Assembly (NCBI GenBank): GCA_037367405.1 | Contig: JAZKJV010007253.1 | Span: 124,001 to 188,000, forward strand | Reading direction: 5' to 3' | From: Ottelia alismoides | Lineage: Eukaryota > Streptophyta > Magnoliopsida > Alismatales > Hydrocharitaceae | Length of the DNA stretch: 64,000 bases | In this document: piece by piece, positions 1 to 12,537 of the stretch | Layout: every line of letters starts with the position of its first letter | How positions within the stretch are numbered: position 1 is the first letter of the stretch | Translations under genes and position numbers: made by a program | The notes under the pieces: generated by a model | The model's database searches: none | Told to the model about the DNA's origin: nothing | Seen by the model: only the letters and a program-made list of their open reading frames with translations

Positions 1-835
1 GCCTCAGCGTGTGCGACCTCGTGTCCCTCTCCGGCGCTTACACAATCAACCAGACTGCTTTTTCCACCTTCAGCGGCTTGCGGGGGGAGTGGGGGAGGAG
101 ACCCTCAACTTGCGGGGGGAGGGGGGAGCTGCAGGGGACTTCCGTAGGGGCGGGGATGCTTTCAACAACAATGTCTTGCGATGGGAGAGGGGGCAGGGGA
201 CCGGGGCCTCTGCACGGGGGAACGAGAGCGGGGACGTGGGGACTTCGACAGCAGGGGCTTTTGGGGGGTTGCTTTCTACAACAATGGCTTGCGGGGGAGA
301 GGGGGTAGGGGACGGGAGCCTTTGCGCAAGGGAACAAGAGCAGGAGGAGAGGGGGCAGGGGATGGGGGGCCTCTGCGCGGGGGAACGGGAGCGGGGTGGT
401 GGTGGTGCGGGGCGCGGGCAGGGGATGGGGGCCTCGATGAGGGCTTGCGCGGGGGAAACGGGAGCGGTGGAGGGGGACTTCGACGAGGTAAGGAAGGGGA
501 TGAGGAGGCAGTACTGGGAGGATGAAGGAGAGGAGGTTGGAGGAAGAGAGGAGGTGCTGGAGGATGAAGGTGAGAAGGAGGTCGGCAGGTGGGAGGGAGC
601 TGGCTCGAGGAAGAAGGAGAGAATGACATTATTTGTAAATAACTATAATTTAAAGGGTAAAAAATAAAAAAACTTGACGGATACCATCATCGTTAACGGA
701 AAATTAGAAGGAAGTTAACACGAGGTTATGAGTGTAAGAGTTAAGTACTATTCATGGTTCTAAGCGTAATTCACGATTATGCGGGGTTACGAATGTAATT
801 GTGAAATTACTCAGAGTTGTGGGTGTAAAGATCCC
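1..835. mobile_element. Mutator-like non-autonomous element, right-hand part (left end outside window)
   Basis: The terminal ~135 bases (about 700-835), read on the minus strand, begin GGGATCTTTACACCCA and continue with a run of 'AACCCTGAxTA...AATTAC' blocks. They match the terminal inverted repeats of the elements at 4160-5416 and 35721-36874. The core is strongly G-rich on the plus strand (about 60-620) with tandem repeats and no recognisable transposase. The long open frames on both strands here follow from base bias and are not called genes. The left end and its target duplication lie outside the window. Assignment to the Mutator superfamily rests on the sister element at 35721, which has a perfect 9-bp target duplication. 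Confidence 0.75.
158..445. repeat. G-rich minisatellite inside the Mutator-like element
   Basis: The phrase GCTTTCAACAACAATGTCTT at 158 recurs as GCTTTCTACAACAATGGCTT at 271, a spacing of about 113 bases. Both are followed by similar G-rich stretches ending in GGGGGAACGxGAGCGG-like blocks. A further partial unit follows near 366. Runs of four to six G are frequent, so G-quadruplex formation on the plus strand is possible. Confidence 0.6.
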
Positions 836-1686
836 AATTCTTAATGACGCCATGGTGACATATTGTGAACTAAATTCCAATAAGTTTCATTTCAGAAAAA
901 TAAAAAAATATAGGGGAAAAGAGGTGGGAGCATGTAAGTTAGCAACACCCAGGGAGCATACTCCTTTTTCCACACACACTCACGCACGCACGCACATGGT
1001 AATTTATATGTTTATATCAAATATTCAGATATTCTGGTTTATTTGGAAGAAACATATTATTTCCAAGACCATCCTCTTTTATAAAATCGAGAGAAAAACT
1101 ATTTATGATTATTAATGTCTATTTTTGCTATTCTTTAAAGAAGAATATCAACAATTATAAATTTTTTTGGAGATTTACATTGCCATGTTGCCTTTCTGTC
1201 TACAAAGTTCTCCCTACCTTGCAAATATCACAAGGTTTATAGGTGATAATGGAAGAATTCCACTAAGATGTGCCAATTCTCAATTTATCTTTTTTTTTTT
1301 AATTTTGAATTATACATTCTTATTTTTTTTCATTTTTGTTTACAATTTCAATTATTTTGATGCAAATGTATAAAGGGTCGAAATATGAGCTTTGTTGAGG
1401 ACAAAAATCCATCCAAGACTTCTCAAGTTAAGGAAGGTATTTGTGGATCTGAATTTTTAAACCAAAATCATAATTTCTGACTGTAAATTACAATCCAAAA
1501 ACGCAATAAACCACAAGCAATCCACGAAGAATGCACGACTTACGTGGAAAAACCCTACCAATGTAGTGGGGAAAAATCATAGGAAAAGATATGTTCTACT
1601 ATGATGGAAAATTGGAGTATAGGATACAAAATCCCACGAGGCGGTGCTCTCCCAGAATGAGATTTTCAGATAACTCATGCCTTACC
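836..1686. other. AT-rich intergenic stretch without a gene
   Basis: No convincing coding region is seen. A (CACG)n/(CACA)n-like low-complexity patch lies near 972-996. The segment around 1486-1670, containing CTTACGTGGAAAAACCC, resembles the kind of sequence found in plant Copia LTR or leader regions, but it is too short and isolated to call an element. Confidence 0.4.
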
Positions 1687-2425
1687 TAGGGATGAAAGTG
1701 TATCAGATGCGGATCGGATATGTCTATTTGCATATCCATATTCACTTCATCTCTATCAAATACGAATACTGATACATATATGATCCGTATATGCATTAAG
1801 GAAACCATATCCTTAAAAATACAGATACAAATCCGAATCAGATATTATCAAATCTGAATACGGATCGAATAAAGAGCGGACCCGAATACGGATCGAATAA
1901 AGAGTGAAACCCAAATATGGATCCAATAAATATGGAATCTGAATATGGATTGAATAAAGATCACATACAAATATTAATTATTTTTTTAATCAAAGTTCAT
2001 AATTTTTTTAAAAAATGAATTATAAATATGTTGCATGACAAAAGAGAACATCGATATGACCCGCGTTCTTGATCGGAAGCAAAAAGAAGATAGGTTTCGT
2101 AACTTTTGTTCGTGCACTCCCAAACAAACGGAAATTTCTTAATATCATTAATATATTATATTATATAATGTATAATACTAATATAATAACATAGGATTGT
2201 GGAGTATATTATATTAACTAATATATAAAACAATGTTAAATGTTGTATTCGGATATCCGGATCCAGATATTCAAGCTATTACCATACGTATCCGGAAATT
2301 TTTATAACTCATATCCATATTCGATCCATATTCAATTAATATTCGGATACGGTTATCTGTATTTGATAATTTTCCGAATACGGTTAACAGATATTCGAAT
2401 ATATCTGTATCCATTTTCATCCCTA
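1687..2425. mobile_element. Decayed hAT-like MITE/foldback element
   Basis: The left end TAGGGATGAAA (1687) is mirrored by TTTTCATCCCTA ending at 2425. The interior consists of many diverged copies of GGATATCCG/GAATACGGAT-type words on both strands, so it can fold back on itself. The eight bases outside each end (GCCTTACC and ATCTTATC) agree at five or more positions, which is compatible with an eroded 8-bp hAT target duplication. There is no coding capacity. Confidence 0.5.
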
Positions 2426-3691
2426 ATCTTATCCAAAATACACATATTTATGGATATACAATAAATGGATCCTAATCGGATCCTAGAAATCGTACCATTA
2501 ATGAGACTAGTCAATATCCATTTATGAATGTATCCGGATCATAATCGCATTGGAGCTTTAAGCCATATCTCAACAATGACGTTCTCAGAGACATGTCGAA
2601 GTTAGTGCATTACATATTCATGACCGTATTTTCCTTTACCTTCTCCCTTTATATTGTTTTCTTGAAGTGGATATCAATGTTACCTAAAATTTAGATATTT
2701 ATGAATCGTTGTTTTTTTGATCAATTTTTTGATGAAACACGATCAGATATGGGAAGATGGTGCTCTATTGTTTCAGAATGTAGTTTGATTTATATCTTCA
2801 TTACTGTTGTGTGATATCATGGTATTATCTCACTGAATTTGAAGCTGTCGAGAATTCATTGGATAACACTCATCACTGTTGCAATCGTCGGTCGATTAGA
2901 TCGAATAGTCAGTTCGATGTGCAAAAGGAGAACATTGGTCATGATGTACAAGTGTGCCATGGGAAGGAGGATCCACAAAGGCGACGACTCAACATATAGT
3001 CCAGCCTTGGACATAGTTCACTGAACAACACCTTATCAAGCAGTTCTCAATCAAGTCACAGATCTACTGTCAGATAGACTATTATCGAGATGGTCAATTG
3101 AATAATCAATATAAATCCAATAGTCGCTCCCAACCAAATAGTCGATCTGACTAGTCGGACACTGGCCAACTACTCGTCCAACTATTGGATGACTACATGA
3201 TTTTTTTTCTCACTTCTTCTTTTTGTTTTTTTTTAATTTTCAAAGATTCTGATTTATCCCAGTACCATCTCAATTTCCTGATCCATTTTAAATAACTTTA
3301 ACTACCATGATTAAATAGAAGTTATGATGAATCACATCTTCTTTTTAGAATTAAACTCATCAATTTATACATCTTAACTTGTCTAAATGATACTCTAGAT
3401 ATTAATCGAATACACATCACACATATATAACTTGTGAAGCACTCATCATTTTACTCAATTGGGACCAAAAATTAATATCGAAGGAAATTGTCTTCTCTAC
3501 TTCAATCTTTCATGTTGTATGTTATTTCTTATCATTTAAGTTCCATATCATGTTGAACATATTATATTATTTCAATATGTATAAATTATTAGTTGTACAA
3601 TATTGATTGCAATTCAATTAATACTTTATTTATCTCATTAATTGATGATCATAGACGTATTAATAATATATAAGAAAATCAATAATATACA
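2426..3691. other. AT-rich intergenic stretch without a recognised gene
   Basis: Two overlapping frames of about 60 codons near 2811-3024 show no family resemblance and no supporting context. Short repeats of a TAGTCGxxC-type word occur near 3110-3190. Nothing else could be assigned. Confidence 0.4.
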
Positions 3692-3700
3692 TAATTTTTA

Positions 3701-4084
3701 GAGGAAAGGGATCCTACTTCATGGAGTAGGTAACTTACCTACTCCATTTTCATTTTTTCAAAATTTTTTATTTTTTTTGAAAAATGCTTCCATGGATTTT
3801 CATAACTGTATCCCTCAATATGTCATTCAGATTTCGTTAGAAACAAGAGACTCATACAGCCTCCATCCAGACAATCATTTTTTAATGGTCACATATTTGT
3901 TGTATTTTTCATGTTCTGGATGAAGGCTGTATGAGTCTCTGTTTTTGATAAAATTTGAATGACATATTAGAGGGATATAGTTATGAAAATCCATGGAAGC
4001 ATTTTTCAAAAAATAAAAAAATTTTGAAAAAAGAAAAGTGGAGTAGGTAAGTTACATACTCCATGGAGTAGGATCCCTTTCCTC
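3701..4084. mobile_element. Foldback MITE, Mutator-type 9-bp target duplication
   Basis: The whole 384-bp element is a near-perfect inverted repeat. GAGGAAAGGGATCCTACT starts at 3701 and its complement AGTAGGATCCCTTTCCTC ends at 4084, with pairing continuing almost to the centre near 3890. It is flanked by a perfect 9-bp direct repeat TAATTTTTA (3692-3700 and 4085-4093). The 9-bp duplication is the hallmark of Mutator-type integration. No coding sequence is present. A transcript across it would form a long hairpin. Confidence 0.85.
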
Positions 4085-4159
4085 TAATTTTTATATTTAA
4101 AACAATTCAAAAATATATAACTGGATAATTCTAAACAGTCCTCTGAATACTATTTTTTA

Positions 4160-5416
4160 GGGATATTTACACCCATAACCCTGAGTAGTTTGGTAATTAC
4201 CCAAGAAACACTCCATAATCACGAATACATGAGAAACCCTGAATAATGCTTAACTCTTACATTACATAACCCCATGTTATGTTCCGTTTAAAATGCACGT
4301 TATAGTTGATGTTTTTCGTTTGAAAAAGTCAAAATTGGCCCCATTGCCTCGATCTCTTCCTTGATGTGCCCATGCCCCTCCCATCTCCTCACTCCATTCC
4401 CACCTCTGCTTCGGCGTGACCTACAGCTTCCTCCATCACCACGCCCGTCGATGCCCTGGGGAGGTGTTGCAGAGGTAGGCGCGAAAGGCTGGAGGTGGAT
4501 CTTGAGGAGGGGGCGACGGAGCTTCGCAGGGAGCTGGAGGGGGTCGCGGAACCCCGCAGGGGAGCTGGACGATCTTGAGGAGGGGGTGGCGGAGCCCCGC
4601 AGGAGAGCTGGAGGGTCTTGAGGAGGGGGATGCGGTGGGGTTTCCAGGTAGGGCTTTGACGGACAGCGGCAGAGCTGGGGCTTCCAAAGGGTGAACGACC
4701 AGCGGCGACGGGTCTTCCGCGAGTTGAGGGGGAAGCGGTGGGCCTTCCGAGAGGGCTTCCACGGGGATTGGGGGGGGGGGGGGGGGTTACAACAGCGGTG
4801 GGGTTTCCAGTGGGGCTTTGACGGGCAACGACAGAGCTGGGCCTTCCAAAGGGGTGAACGACTAGCGGCGACGGGTCTTCCGCGAGTTGAGGGGGAGGCG
4901 GTGGGCCTTCCGCAGAGGAGGAGGGACCTCTGACGAGTGGAGTGTGGTGACGTGGGGGCAGGTCCTAGTGGGTGCTTCGATGGAGCAACGGCAGTGGGGC
5001 TACCTGCAGGGAGAAGTGGAAGAAGAAGGCAAGAGAGGAAGGGGAGGAGGTGGTCAGCAGCAGGAGGGGGCTGGCGGCGGCTGGCCTGGAGGAGGTGGGA
5101 GGTGGAGGAGGTGGGGCGGCAGCGGCTGGCCTGGAGAAGGAAGGGGGTTGGCCGCAGCGGTTGGCCTTGTGGAGAGGGGAGGGTGGGAGGAGGAAGGGGT
5201 GTTTTTGTTTCTTTTTTTATTTTGGTTTAATCTTAGTCGTTAGATCTAGGATGGGTCAGATTAACTCAAAGGCTTGGTTAAGTTAAATGATTTAAAAAAC
5301 GGAGGGTTATGGGTGTAAGACGGCGTACTTATTCAGGGTTTCTCATATAATTCGTGGTTATGGAGGGAGTCTGGAGTAATTACCAAACTACTCAGGATTA
5401 TGGGTGTAGATATCCC
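4160..5416. mobile_element. Mutator-like non-autonomous element with G-rich core
   Basis: The left end GGGATATTTACACCCATAAC (4160) and the right end, read in reverse GGGATATCTACACCCATAAT (ending 5416), form TIRs extending roughly 120 bases. Both contain CTGAGTAGTTTGGTAATTAC. The core (about 4440-5200) is G-rich on the plus strand with internal direct repeats. The nine-base flanks, TATTTTTTA and TTTTTTTAT, are T-runs that do not match cleanly, so the target duplication is uncertain. Its sister at 35721-36874 has a perfect 9-bp duplication. Long open frames in the core are attributed to base bias. Confidence 0.8.
4632..4921. repeat. Direct repeat, about 163-base period, in element core
   Basis: A block of about 127 bases starting GCGGTGGGGTTTCCAG at 4632 recurs at 4795. 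Both copies include GTGAACGAC(C/T)AGCGGCG (4691 and 4854) and GTCTTCCGCGAGTTGAGGGG. A 14- to 18-base G homopolymer sits between them, near 4770. Shorter ~60-base repeats ending in GGAGCTGGA precede the block (about 4500-4620). Confidence 0.7.
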
Positions 5417-5935
5417 TTTTTTTATTCAGTGACCCGTCCTGCTAGATATCAAATAACGACTTTTGCAATACAGCCACTCATACACATGAATGGGATTAAC
5501 GGAGGATGATATCAATGATATCTCTTTAGATTGTTGTGTTGAATATTTATGTTTCTTATTTTAGTCGTTAAATATTTTTGGTGCAATATATTTCATCAAA
5601 TTAACATGTGTGGTTTCATGCTTTTTGTGTGTGTTGATTGACAATGGTTTTTAAATTTCCCCTAAAAGATGGCTTCACTTCTTCATCGAAAGTTATTGTT
5701 TTATTAACATTACATATAGTTTTCAAAAATTGTGGTCATATTTTATTATAATATATTATGTGATAGATGCTCAAGCTAATATTCTTTCTTGAGAAGATGC
5801 CCACGAAGAAGCACATACAATACAGTACACCTATTCACATCATTTCTTGTTTTGTATCTCCTTTTCTACATTCCAACAAGAATAAATCGTTTTTCTTTAC
5901 CATAATAAAGAAAATCAAGAGGATCGAATTTTTAG
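5417..5935. other. AT-rich intergenic stretch, nothing recognised
   Basis: No coding region longer than a few dozen codons and no repeat structure were seen between the two flanking transposon derivatives. Confidence 0.4.
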
Positions 5936-6207
5936 GGTAAATTATGAAAGAGTTTCTGACCAATGCACCTGATATCAATGTCGTATATGAACCTTAAAAA
6001 GTAACAATGTGAAACTCAATCTTTAAGGTTTGTCTTAATCTGGTCCTTGACTGTAAAAATATAGTTGATGGTTTTGTTTTTCTAACCTTAAATCACAACA
6101 GCTCAAAACTATATTGAGATAAATATCAAAGAACGGACACCATATTGTTACCTTTCAAAGTTTAGATATGATATTGAAATCAGGTGTATAATTCAGAGAC
6201 TTGACTC
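5936..6207. mobile_element. Diverged foldback MITE
   Basis: The left arm contains CACCTGATATCAATGTCGTA followed by a block ending AAAGTAACAATGTG. The right arm, read in reverse, contains CACCTGATTTCAATATCATA followed by AAAGGTAACAATATG. The two arms therefore pair imperfectly over about 100 bases. The outer limits are approximate and no target duplication could be fixed. Confidence 0.55.
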
Positions 6208-8785
6208 ATTTTTTTAAAGAAAAAAAGTCCGAATTTCATTTCATCTAAAAGTGATAGCAAGCTATCGGGGGGGGGGGGGTGGTTATATCGACAATTGTAA
6301 TAAGAGCTAGAAAAGTACTAACAATAACCAACATCAAGCAAAATAAGGTAGTCTATGGGGGCCCAACATTTAGTACAACTAGCTAACCCCTGGGGAGGGC
6401 TCAAAAAGTGTTGAAAGTTCACCGTTATAAGTTAACATCAACAACAAAAGACAAGCAAAAGTTCAGATCAGATGCAACACAGGACATCTGATACATCAGC
6501 AAGGGTAGACTAGCTTCTTGCAGTACGCTAGTGGCGGGTATGGGAGCGCGAACTTGCTGGGCTTAGTATCTGGCTTATGCAACAAAGATTAGGTGAAGAG
6601 AACATGCATTGGGTGAAAGGAATATGAGGTATTTGGAAAGTTATTGAATGCTATTTAATAAACAGGCAACATCTTTAGCTATAGCAGAAGGTGGCTTGGA
6701 AGTACCCTGATAGAGTCTCGTACATCGCTCCTTCCAGGTCAACCACCAAATCGATGATTGCTTGGCAGTTGTTTGCTCCTTACAGAACTTTCAAGGAGTC
6801 GATTCGAAGTGAAAATAAATCTGAATTTGCAAGGATCATGGTAGATCATCCATCTTCAAATTGTTTTTAGAAAATTCAGCCAAAAACATAGCATTATTCA
6901 TTGCAGTAGCTCATTATTTTGTACTCCATGCTATTTTCGAAGTAGTTATGAGCTCCATGCTATTTTTGTGTGTCATCCTTCTATATCTTCAATGCTATTA
7001 ATTACTTCACACTTTTCTTACTATTTTGAAAGGAATTATGACTTCCATATTACTTATTTTGTGTGAGCATACTATATCTTCACCTAATTTTATTATTTTG
7101 TGCTCTTAATGCTATTTACGAATGCATTAGCATCGTCGTAAATTTTTTGCGATATTGTTATATCGATGACTCATGTTTTTTTGTAAACAATGTCATTTTT
7201 CCTTTCTATATCTTCAACTAATGCTATATTATAAACATCATGCTATTTTGTTATCCTACTGCTGTCCCACTCTCATCCACTTAGCTACTTTGATAGAGTC
7301 GGCTCGATAGCCCCTTTGCCGACGTAGCTCAGCGCTTGCTCTTTTGCTGTCCTCTTCGACTTGAGTATCGTCTACTTTTCGTAGCCTTCGCCCTATTTGG
7401 GAAGTTTCTAAAACATCTCAGCTCGTCCGAATCATAGAATTTTACTTCTTAGGCGTTGCAAAATTAGGACAAAAAATGGCATGTAAAATGCGAAAAAAAC
7501 AGGTTTTTCTTAAAAAAAATGATCGATCAAGGGCATGTATTGAGAGATTTTCTACCTAAAAAACAAGTGCCTACAATAGGATTTCTTCTGCAACTTACTA
7601 AAAATGGGATTTAAAACACAAACCCTGAAAAAACTTTTAAAATTACCTTCTCAACCTTTTATTATTCGTAATTATCACCCTTCAAACTTGCTAGCTCTTA
7701 CACATCATTTTTTTCTAATTCACTTTTTTCTGGTTGGACGTGCAGGCAATGGAATAGGAATACCGTCATATGAGACCTCATCAGATAATTGGATAGGATA
7801 ATTGTATATATTATTTAGATAGCGGTATAGTTCCTAAGTAGCATAAGATGTAAATAGTATGATAATTATCATATGAAAATAGTATAATAATATTTAAATG
7901 GAATTCTATAAAATGTGAATTTGATTATAGAAAATAGAAAATCAAGAGTGGAAAAGTATGAGAATTCAATGGGATGGGATTCCTTATTAGATCCCTAACG
8001 AACTCTGTGGTTAACTCCTGCAAGCGTTGTGGTGTAACAGTTAGCAAGTTTGCAGGTTTAGGTGGTAATTAGAGAGAATACAAGATTGAGAAAGTAATTT
8101 ACAAAGTTTTTAGTATTCATATAAAAATCTCCTAAAAATATGTCAGGTAAACTTTGACAATATAGCAGAATATGAGCAGTGGAGGTATTTGGATATCTTT
8201 TGAGATAGGCTATTGGACTGCTTCTCATCAGGAAAAAAATACAATTTTAATTTTTGAATGGCATTGACAATAAAATAATCCCATCCATGATTCATGGCTC
8301 CTCTGAAAGGGACAGCCTTTGGCAAAAATAAGGCCTTCTCCTGTAATTGCAGATACCTCCTTTTGCCTTCTGAATCAAATTATTGTTTGTTGTTTAATAA
8401 CCTACAACATATCAATTTGCATGTCGGCACCATACTCATCAACATCAAAGTGACTCTAGGGTCTGAACGAGCAAGCAAAGTCCACTTTTTTTTTCTTATC
8501 TCTTCACACATCTCTTCTTGCATCCATATTCATGCATGTTCGTCGACTGAATAAGTGGAACTTATCCTGGGATAAGGGAACTTCATCCCGAACAAGATAC
8601 CTCAGAATAAATAGTCACATTATCTATTATCTCTCTATCTATAATAATTATCCATTCATTATCTTTCAGACCAACCAATCACTCTAGGGTTCTCTCCTCT
8701 CTCCTCTCAAAGAATAATGTGGCTAACTTGAGGGAGAAAAGGTGTTTGGTATCCCCCAAACCAAATAAAGATGATATTTGACTAA
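6208..8785. other. Intergenic stretch without a recognised gene
   Basis: A homopolymer of about 13 G lies near 6268-6280. No frame shows protein-family resemblance. The part 7600-8120 is AT-rich with degenerate short repeats. Open frames of 60-86 codons at 7604-7801 and 8294-8554 have no support beyond length. Confidence 0.4.
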
Positions 8786-9187
8786 GGGGCCGTTCGGTAG
8801 AGGAATAAGGGTGAATACGGGTTGCGGGATACGGAGGGATAAGACACTTTTCTGTTCGTTTGGAGGGAGAGGATAAGGACGAATAAGGGTGAATAAGGAT
8901 GAATAAGATGTGGTTATTTGCTATTCTCCGTTCGGTTGACACAAGAGGAATAAGGATGGATAATATTTGTAAGTTAGGAGGAATGAGGATGGATAATGTT
9001 TATAAGTTAGGGGGATGCGGTTGCATAGTGGCGTTAAACAACGGAGGTCGAGGGATAAGCTACCCACCCTTCCGCGAGAAAGGCTCCATAGCGCGAAAAA
9101 CAAGAATCGCACGAGGGATAGGAAGTGGGGGCGAACCCATCCTAATACTTCCCTATCCCTCACGCTATGATGCAAACGAACAGCCTC
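8786..9187. mobile_element. Tourist/Harbinger-like MITE
   Basis: The ends GGGGCCGTTCGGTAG (8786) and CAAACGAACAGCCTC (ending 9187) are imperfect terminal inverted repeats. They are flanked by TAA on each side (8783-8785 and 9188-9190), the 3-bp duplication expected for PIF/Harbinger-type elements. The interior has repeated GAATAAGGGTGAATA-like words and no transposase. Open frames of 126-143 codons on both strands inside it are not conserved-looking and are treated as chance. Confidence 0.7.
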
Positions 9188-9189
9188 TA

Positions 9190-9409
9190 AAGAGATTTTT
9201 ACACGATCCTTATAAACTTTGCCAATTATGCAACAACCCAGTATTTCTTCATATTTACCACACAACCCCTGAAAACTTAATCTTATACTGCAAGTGGCCA
9301 TATGAATCAGTAAGTTTGAAAGGGTTGTGAAGCCGAGGCAAATGTGAAGAATACAAGGGTTATCGCGTAATTCACAAAGTTTACAAGGGTCATGGTGTAA
9401 GAAACCCTT
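9190..9409. mobile_element. Small MITE with ~80-base inverted repeats
   Basis: The left arm reads TTTTTACACGATCCTTATAA and then ACTTTGCCAATTATGC. The right arm, read in reverse, gives TCTTACACCATGACCCTTGT and then AACTTTGTGAATTACGC. The arms pair over about 80 bases around a short centre. It begins within a few bases of the end of the preceding MITE, so one probably inserted beside the other. No clear target duplication was found. Confidence 0.6.
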
Positions 9410-12400
9410 GACTAAAGTAACATGATATAGTTGGAAAGGGGGAGACGAATAAAGGGAGCTTGACCTGTGAACTGCGGGTCGGGTTTAAGAGCCGTGGACT
9501 TGAAATAACCAGAGCAGATCCCTCATTGTAGGTGGTTTCCGAGCAGAGGACGATGTTTCGACCTACGACGAAGGTATGAGAAGCAAGAAGATGAACCTTG
9601 CAAGAGAGATCCAGAAAGATCAAAGAAATGTTGGAAGGAAACTATTACAACTGACAATAAAACTTTTTTTCAGATCTAAGCTAAGTGGAAAAGACTTGAT
9701 TATTGCAGTTATTCTCCATGCTCGATAAAAAAAGTGCTGCAACAAAAATATACTCCAAAAGATGCCGAGTACCTTTCCACACCACATGCCATGGGTCTTG
9801 AATACATACCAATCAGCATCAATACCCAACCTTTACCTACCACGCAATTTCTTCTTCTTTAATTAAAGCAGGCAACGAGCCTTTTCAAAAGTCTGCCAAA
9901 AGTTAATGAGCAATCAAGAAAAGATGTACTAATGAGTTAGGAAGGACAAGCAATGTGGATGCTGCAAATTTCATGTCCCGCCATTCTATTTCTATATGAA
10001 TCACCAGTGAGATATCAAATGAAAAGTCTTAAGATTCATAACCATCTATCAGTCTTTACAAATGAACTGCAGCTGCATCGTTATATAGATCGAGTTCAAC
10101 TTGACGATGAGCGGGATTTGAAATATCTGTATGCAATGCTTAAAGGAACCAACAGAAACACAAGCTATGGTCAGGTACAGGAGATGGGTGACTGAGTACA
10201 GCGGCAAAAAAATGAGAGCAACAAAAGAGAAATTTGAGAGTAGTGTCTTTAAGAACAAACGAGAGAAGGCCAATCGTCTGTCACGCTAACATGACAAGCA
10301 AAACACGAGTACCACGCCATCACAGCAAAGATACGGTATATGTATTGCACAAAACAAAACGAAGGGCCGTATTTCATAGCATCAAGTACACATAGCATGA
10401 GGAACTACTCCCAGTTTATTTTAAACTTTGTTTCCATAAAACAGAGGGGGAATGTTATTCTAACACTACCCCAGATCTTATTTATATAAATAGGATGACG
10501 TTATATATTTAGTATACATTGCATATTAATATACACATCCAGGATCGTACCCGCATAACTGCATGTCATATTTACAATTGTCGTGATAACTGAGATTCTC
10601 TTCAACTCGTCATCAGATGCAGAAGCAGCAATCCTCACTTGTCATTAGCTTCAACAGACCTCTCTCCCTCTCTGATAATGGATTTAAATAAGCAGGCTTA
10701 ATCACTACCAATACAAATGACAAAATTAAACTGACATAAAAGGAACTAAGTATACATCAAAAATCATACGTTGAGAAAAAAAATCGGTCATATTGCACAA
10801 AAAAGAGTGTCATCCTGTTTATAAATTAAGCAAAACGAACCAAAATCAATTGACATGTTTTAATTTAGATCCAAAAACGTACAAACGAGGAAGTCGATTT
10901 CAAATACCATATTGGTGGGAATGTTCATTTTTATTATTTAAATTGAATCGACAATACTCATCTTGACAAGTGTGCGTGCGTCAGTGTGCATGTGCATGAA
11001 TGCTTGTTTGCATGTATCTGCTTGCAGTCGCGTGTATTTGTATGTAGTGTTATAAACTCATGGATGGATGAGTAGACAGGACAAACATATGCAGAAGCTT
11101 ACTCCAGAGTTCTAATGGCGAAAGAATGCCTTCGAACTGGGTAGCCGATGTTTCCCATTAAAAAAAGGGTAGTAGTGCAGCCATGGAATGTTCCAAAAGT
11201 GCAATATCTAAATAATAAAGTTTCATGGCATGTTCCAAAAATGCAATATCTAAATAATAAGTACACTACTTTTTACTTACGCATAAAAAAAGTAAGAGTG
11301 GGAAAATGTTTTTTGTTGTATAAAAAAAGTAAGAGTGTCTTACCTGAAAGAGAATAACACGTGACTCAAATATCTATCGTTTAAGTAGATAAGAAGGGGA
11401 GGTCAATCCAGTTAGTTGGTAACTAAGTGTTTTAAGATCATGTCTGAAATTAACTATAAATAGCCAGCATCCATTAAAAAAAGAAACACAGGACGTGAAA
11501 AGAAAAAAAATGTAGACCAAAATCCAAAAGTACTACTAATGGCACATTTTCATCTCACCAGCATCACACACCTATCGCATGTCAACCATTGAGATGAGCA
11601 GCTTCTTTGCAGAAACATGGTGGCATTTTTCAAAAAGAAAAGGGTGCCTCTCAATCTACCACATGCATTTCTTGAAATCCTATATTTAAGTGAAGGGAAA
11701 ACTCCAACCGAGCAGTTAATCCTAGAGGCATATTTTGCTCAGGAGAGAAGGGGCGTCCAGCTGATTTTTTTAAAATCAGGGATTATGAACACACTATAGT
11801 CTCCACCATATTTAAAGTTTTTACCTTCTTGCTTCATGAGTTGGTAATAGAAAATTACTAATTCTGTACTTCTAAAAATCAAAGTCTAAGCAATAAATGG
11901 CGGTCTCAGCTAAAATTTTAACTCAAAGCATGTTGCTGATTAGGGCGGTCTAAAGCTTACAAATTTCTTTAAAAAAACCTTCCATGCGTACATTTTCTTG
12001 AGTGATAATTACAACATGGATGTCCACTTTCATGTTATGTGATGACTTCTATTTCGGCAATTTACATACTTCAGGCGATCCAGAGATTGAATCAAGTTCA
12101 AGTAAGCTTCATACTTCACTAATATATAATTGATATTCGAAATGGCAATTATGAACAAAATCTTGTGAAAAAACTACATGCAAACTTAAAATCTTGTGAA
12201 ATGGCAATTATGGAAATCAAGTGAATGGATCTTTCCGAATCGGCACATAGTTAAACACTTTATTTGAAAATCAAATGAATATATCTCCCACAATAGGCAT
12301 ATGATTATACTTACTAATCATCGCACAATAATTCATATGAATGGATAATTAAAAACACAGAATGAAATTCAATTAATTTTTTAAGGTGCATAAATAAATA

Positions 12401-12425
12401 ATCACAATGAACAGGAAATCTTACC
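9410..12425. other. Stretch downstream of the glycosyltransferase gene; possible 3' UTR sequence
   Basis: No coding region is recognised. Short direct repeats occur at about 11181-11260 (a word around TTCCAAAAGTGCAATATC, twice) and 11285-11340 (a word around AAAAAAAGTAAGAGTG, twice). A GT/TG-rich low-complexity patch lies near 10965-11045. If the neighbouring gene has a spliced 3' UTR, part of this stretch could be its intron or terminal exon. Frames at 9390-9623 (minus) and 9953-10195 (plus) are unsupported. Confidence 0.35.
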
Positions 12426-12428
12426 TTA
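12423..12428 (-). other. Candidate 5' splice site in the 3' UTR of the glycosyltransferase gene
   Basis: About 110 bases past the stop codon the minus strand reads AAATAAG followed by GTAAGATTTC, a strong consensus plant donor with its GT at 12424-12423. This suggests the gene's 3' UTR contains an intron. The matching acceptor could not be chosen among several candidates. Inference only; a transcript would settle it. Confidence 0.3.
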
Positions 12429-12537
12429 TTTTGGCTGACAGTCAAGCACTCCTTCATTTGCAGCTCAAATAGGACCATCTATCCAAAATTGGCAGAATTG
12501 CACCAGCAACAAAAAACAATCACATCTTTACCCCCCC

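Noticed and set aside
11..667. Long open frames (up to 218 codons) in the G-rich core at the window start
   Set aside because: Frames are open on several frames and both strands because of purine bias, contain minisatellite repeats and show no family resemblance.
9953..10195. 80-codon plus-strand frame as a small host gene
   Set aside because: No homology, splice context or codon bias supports it.
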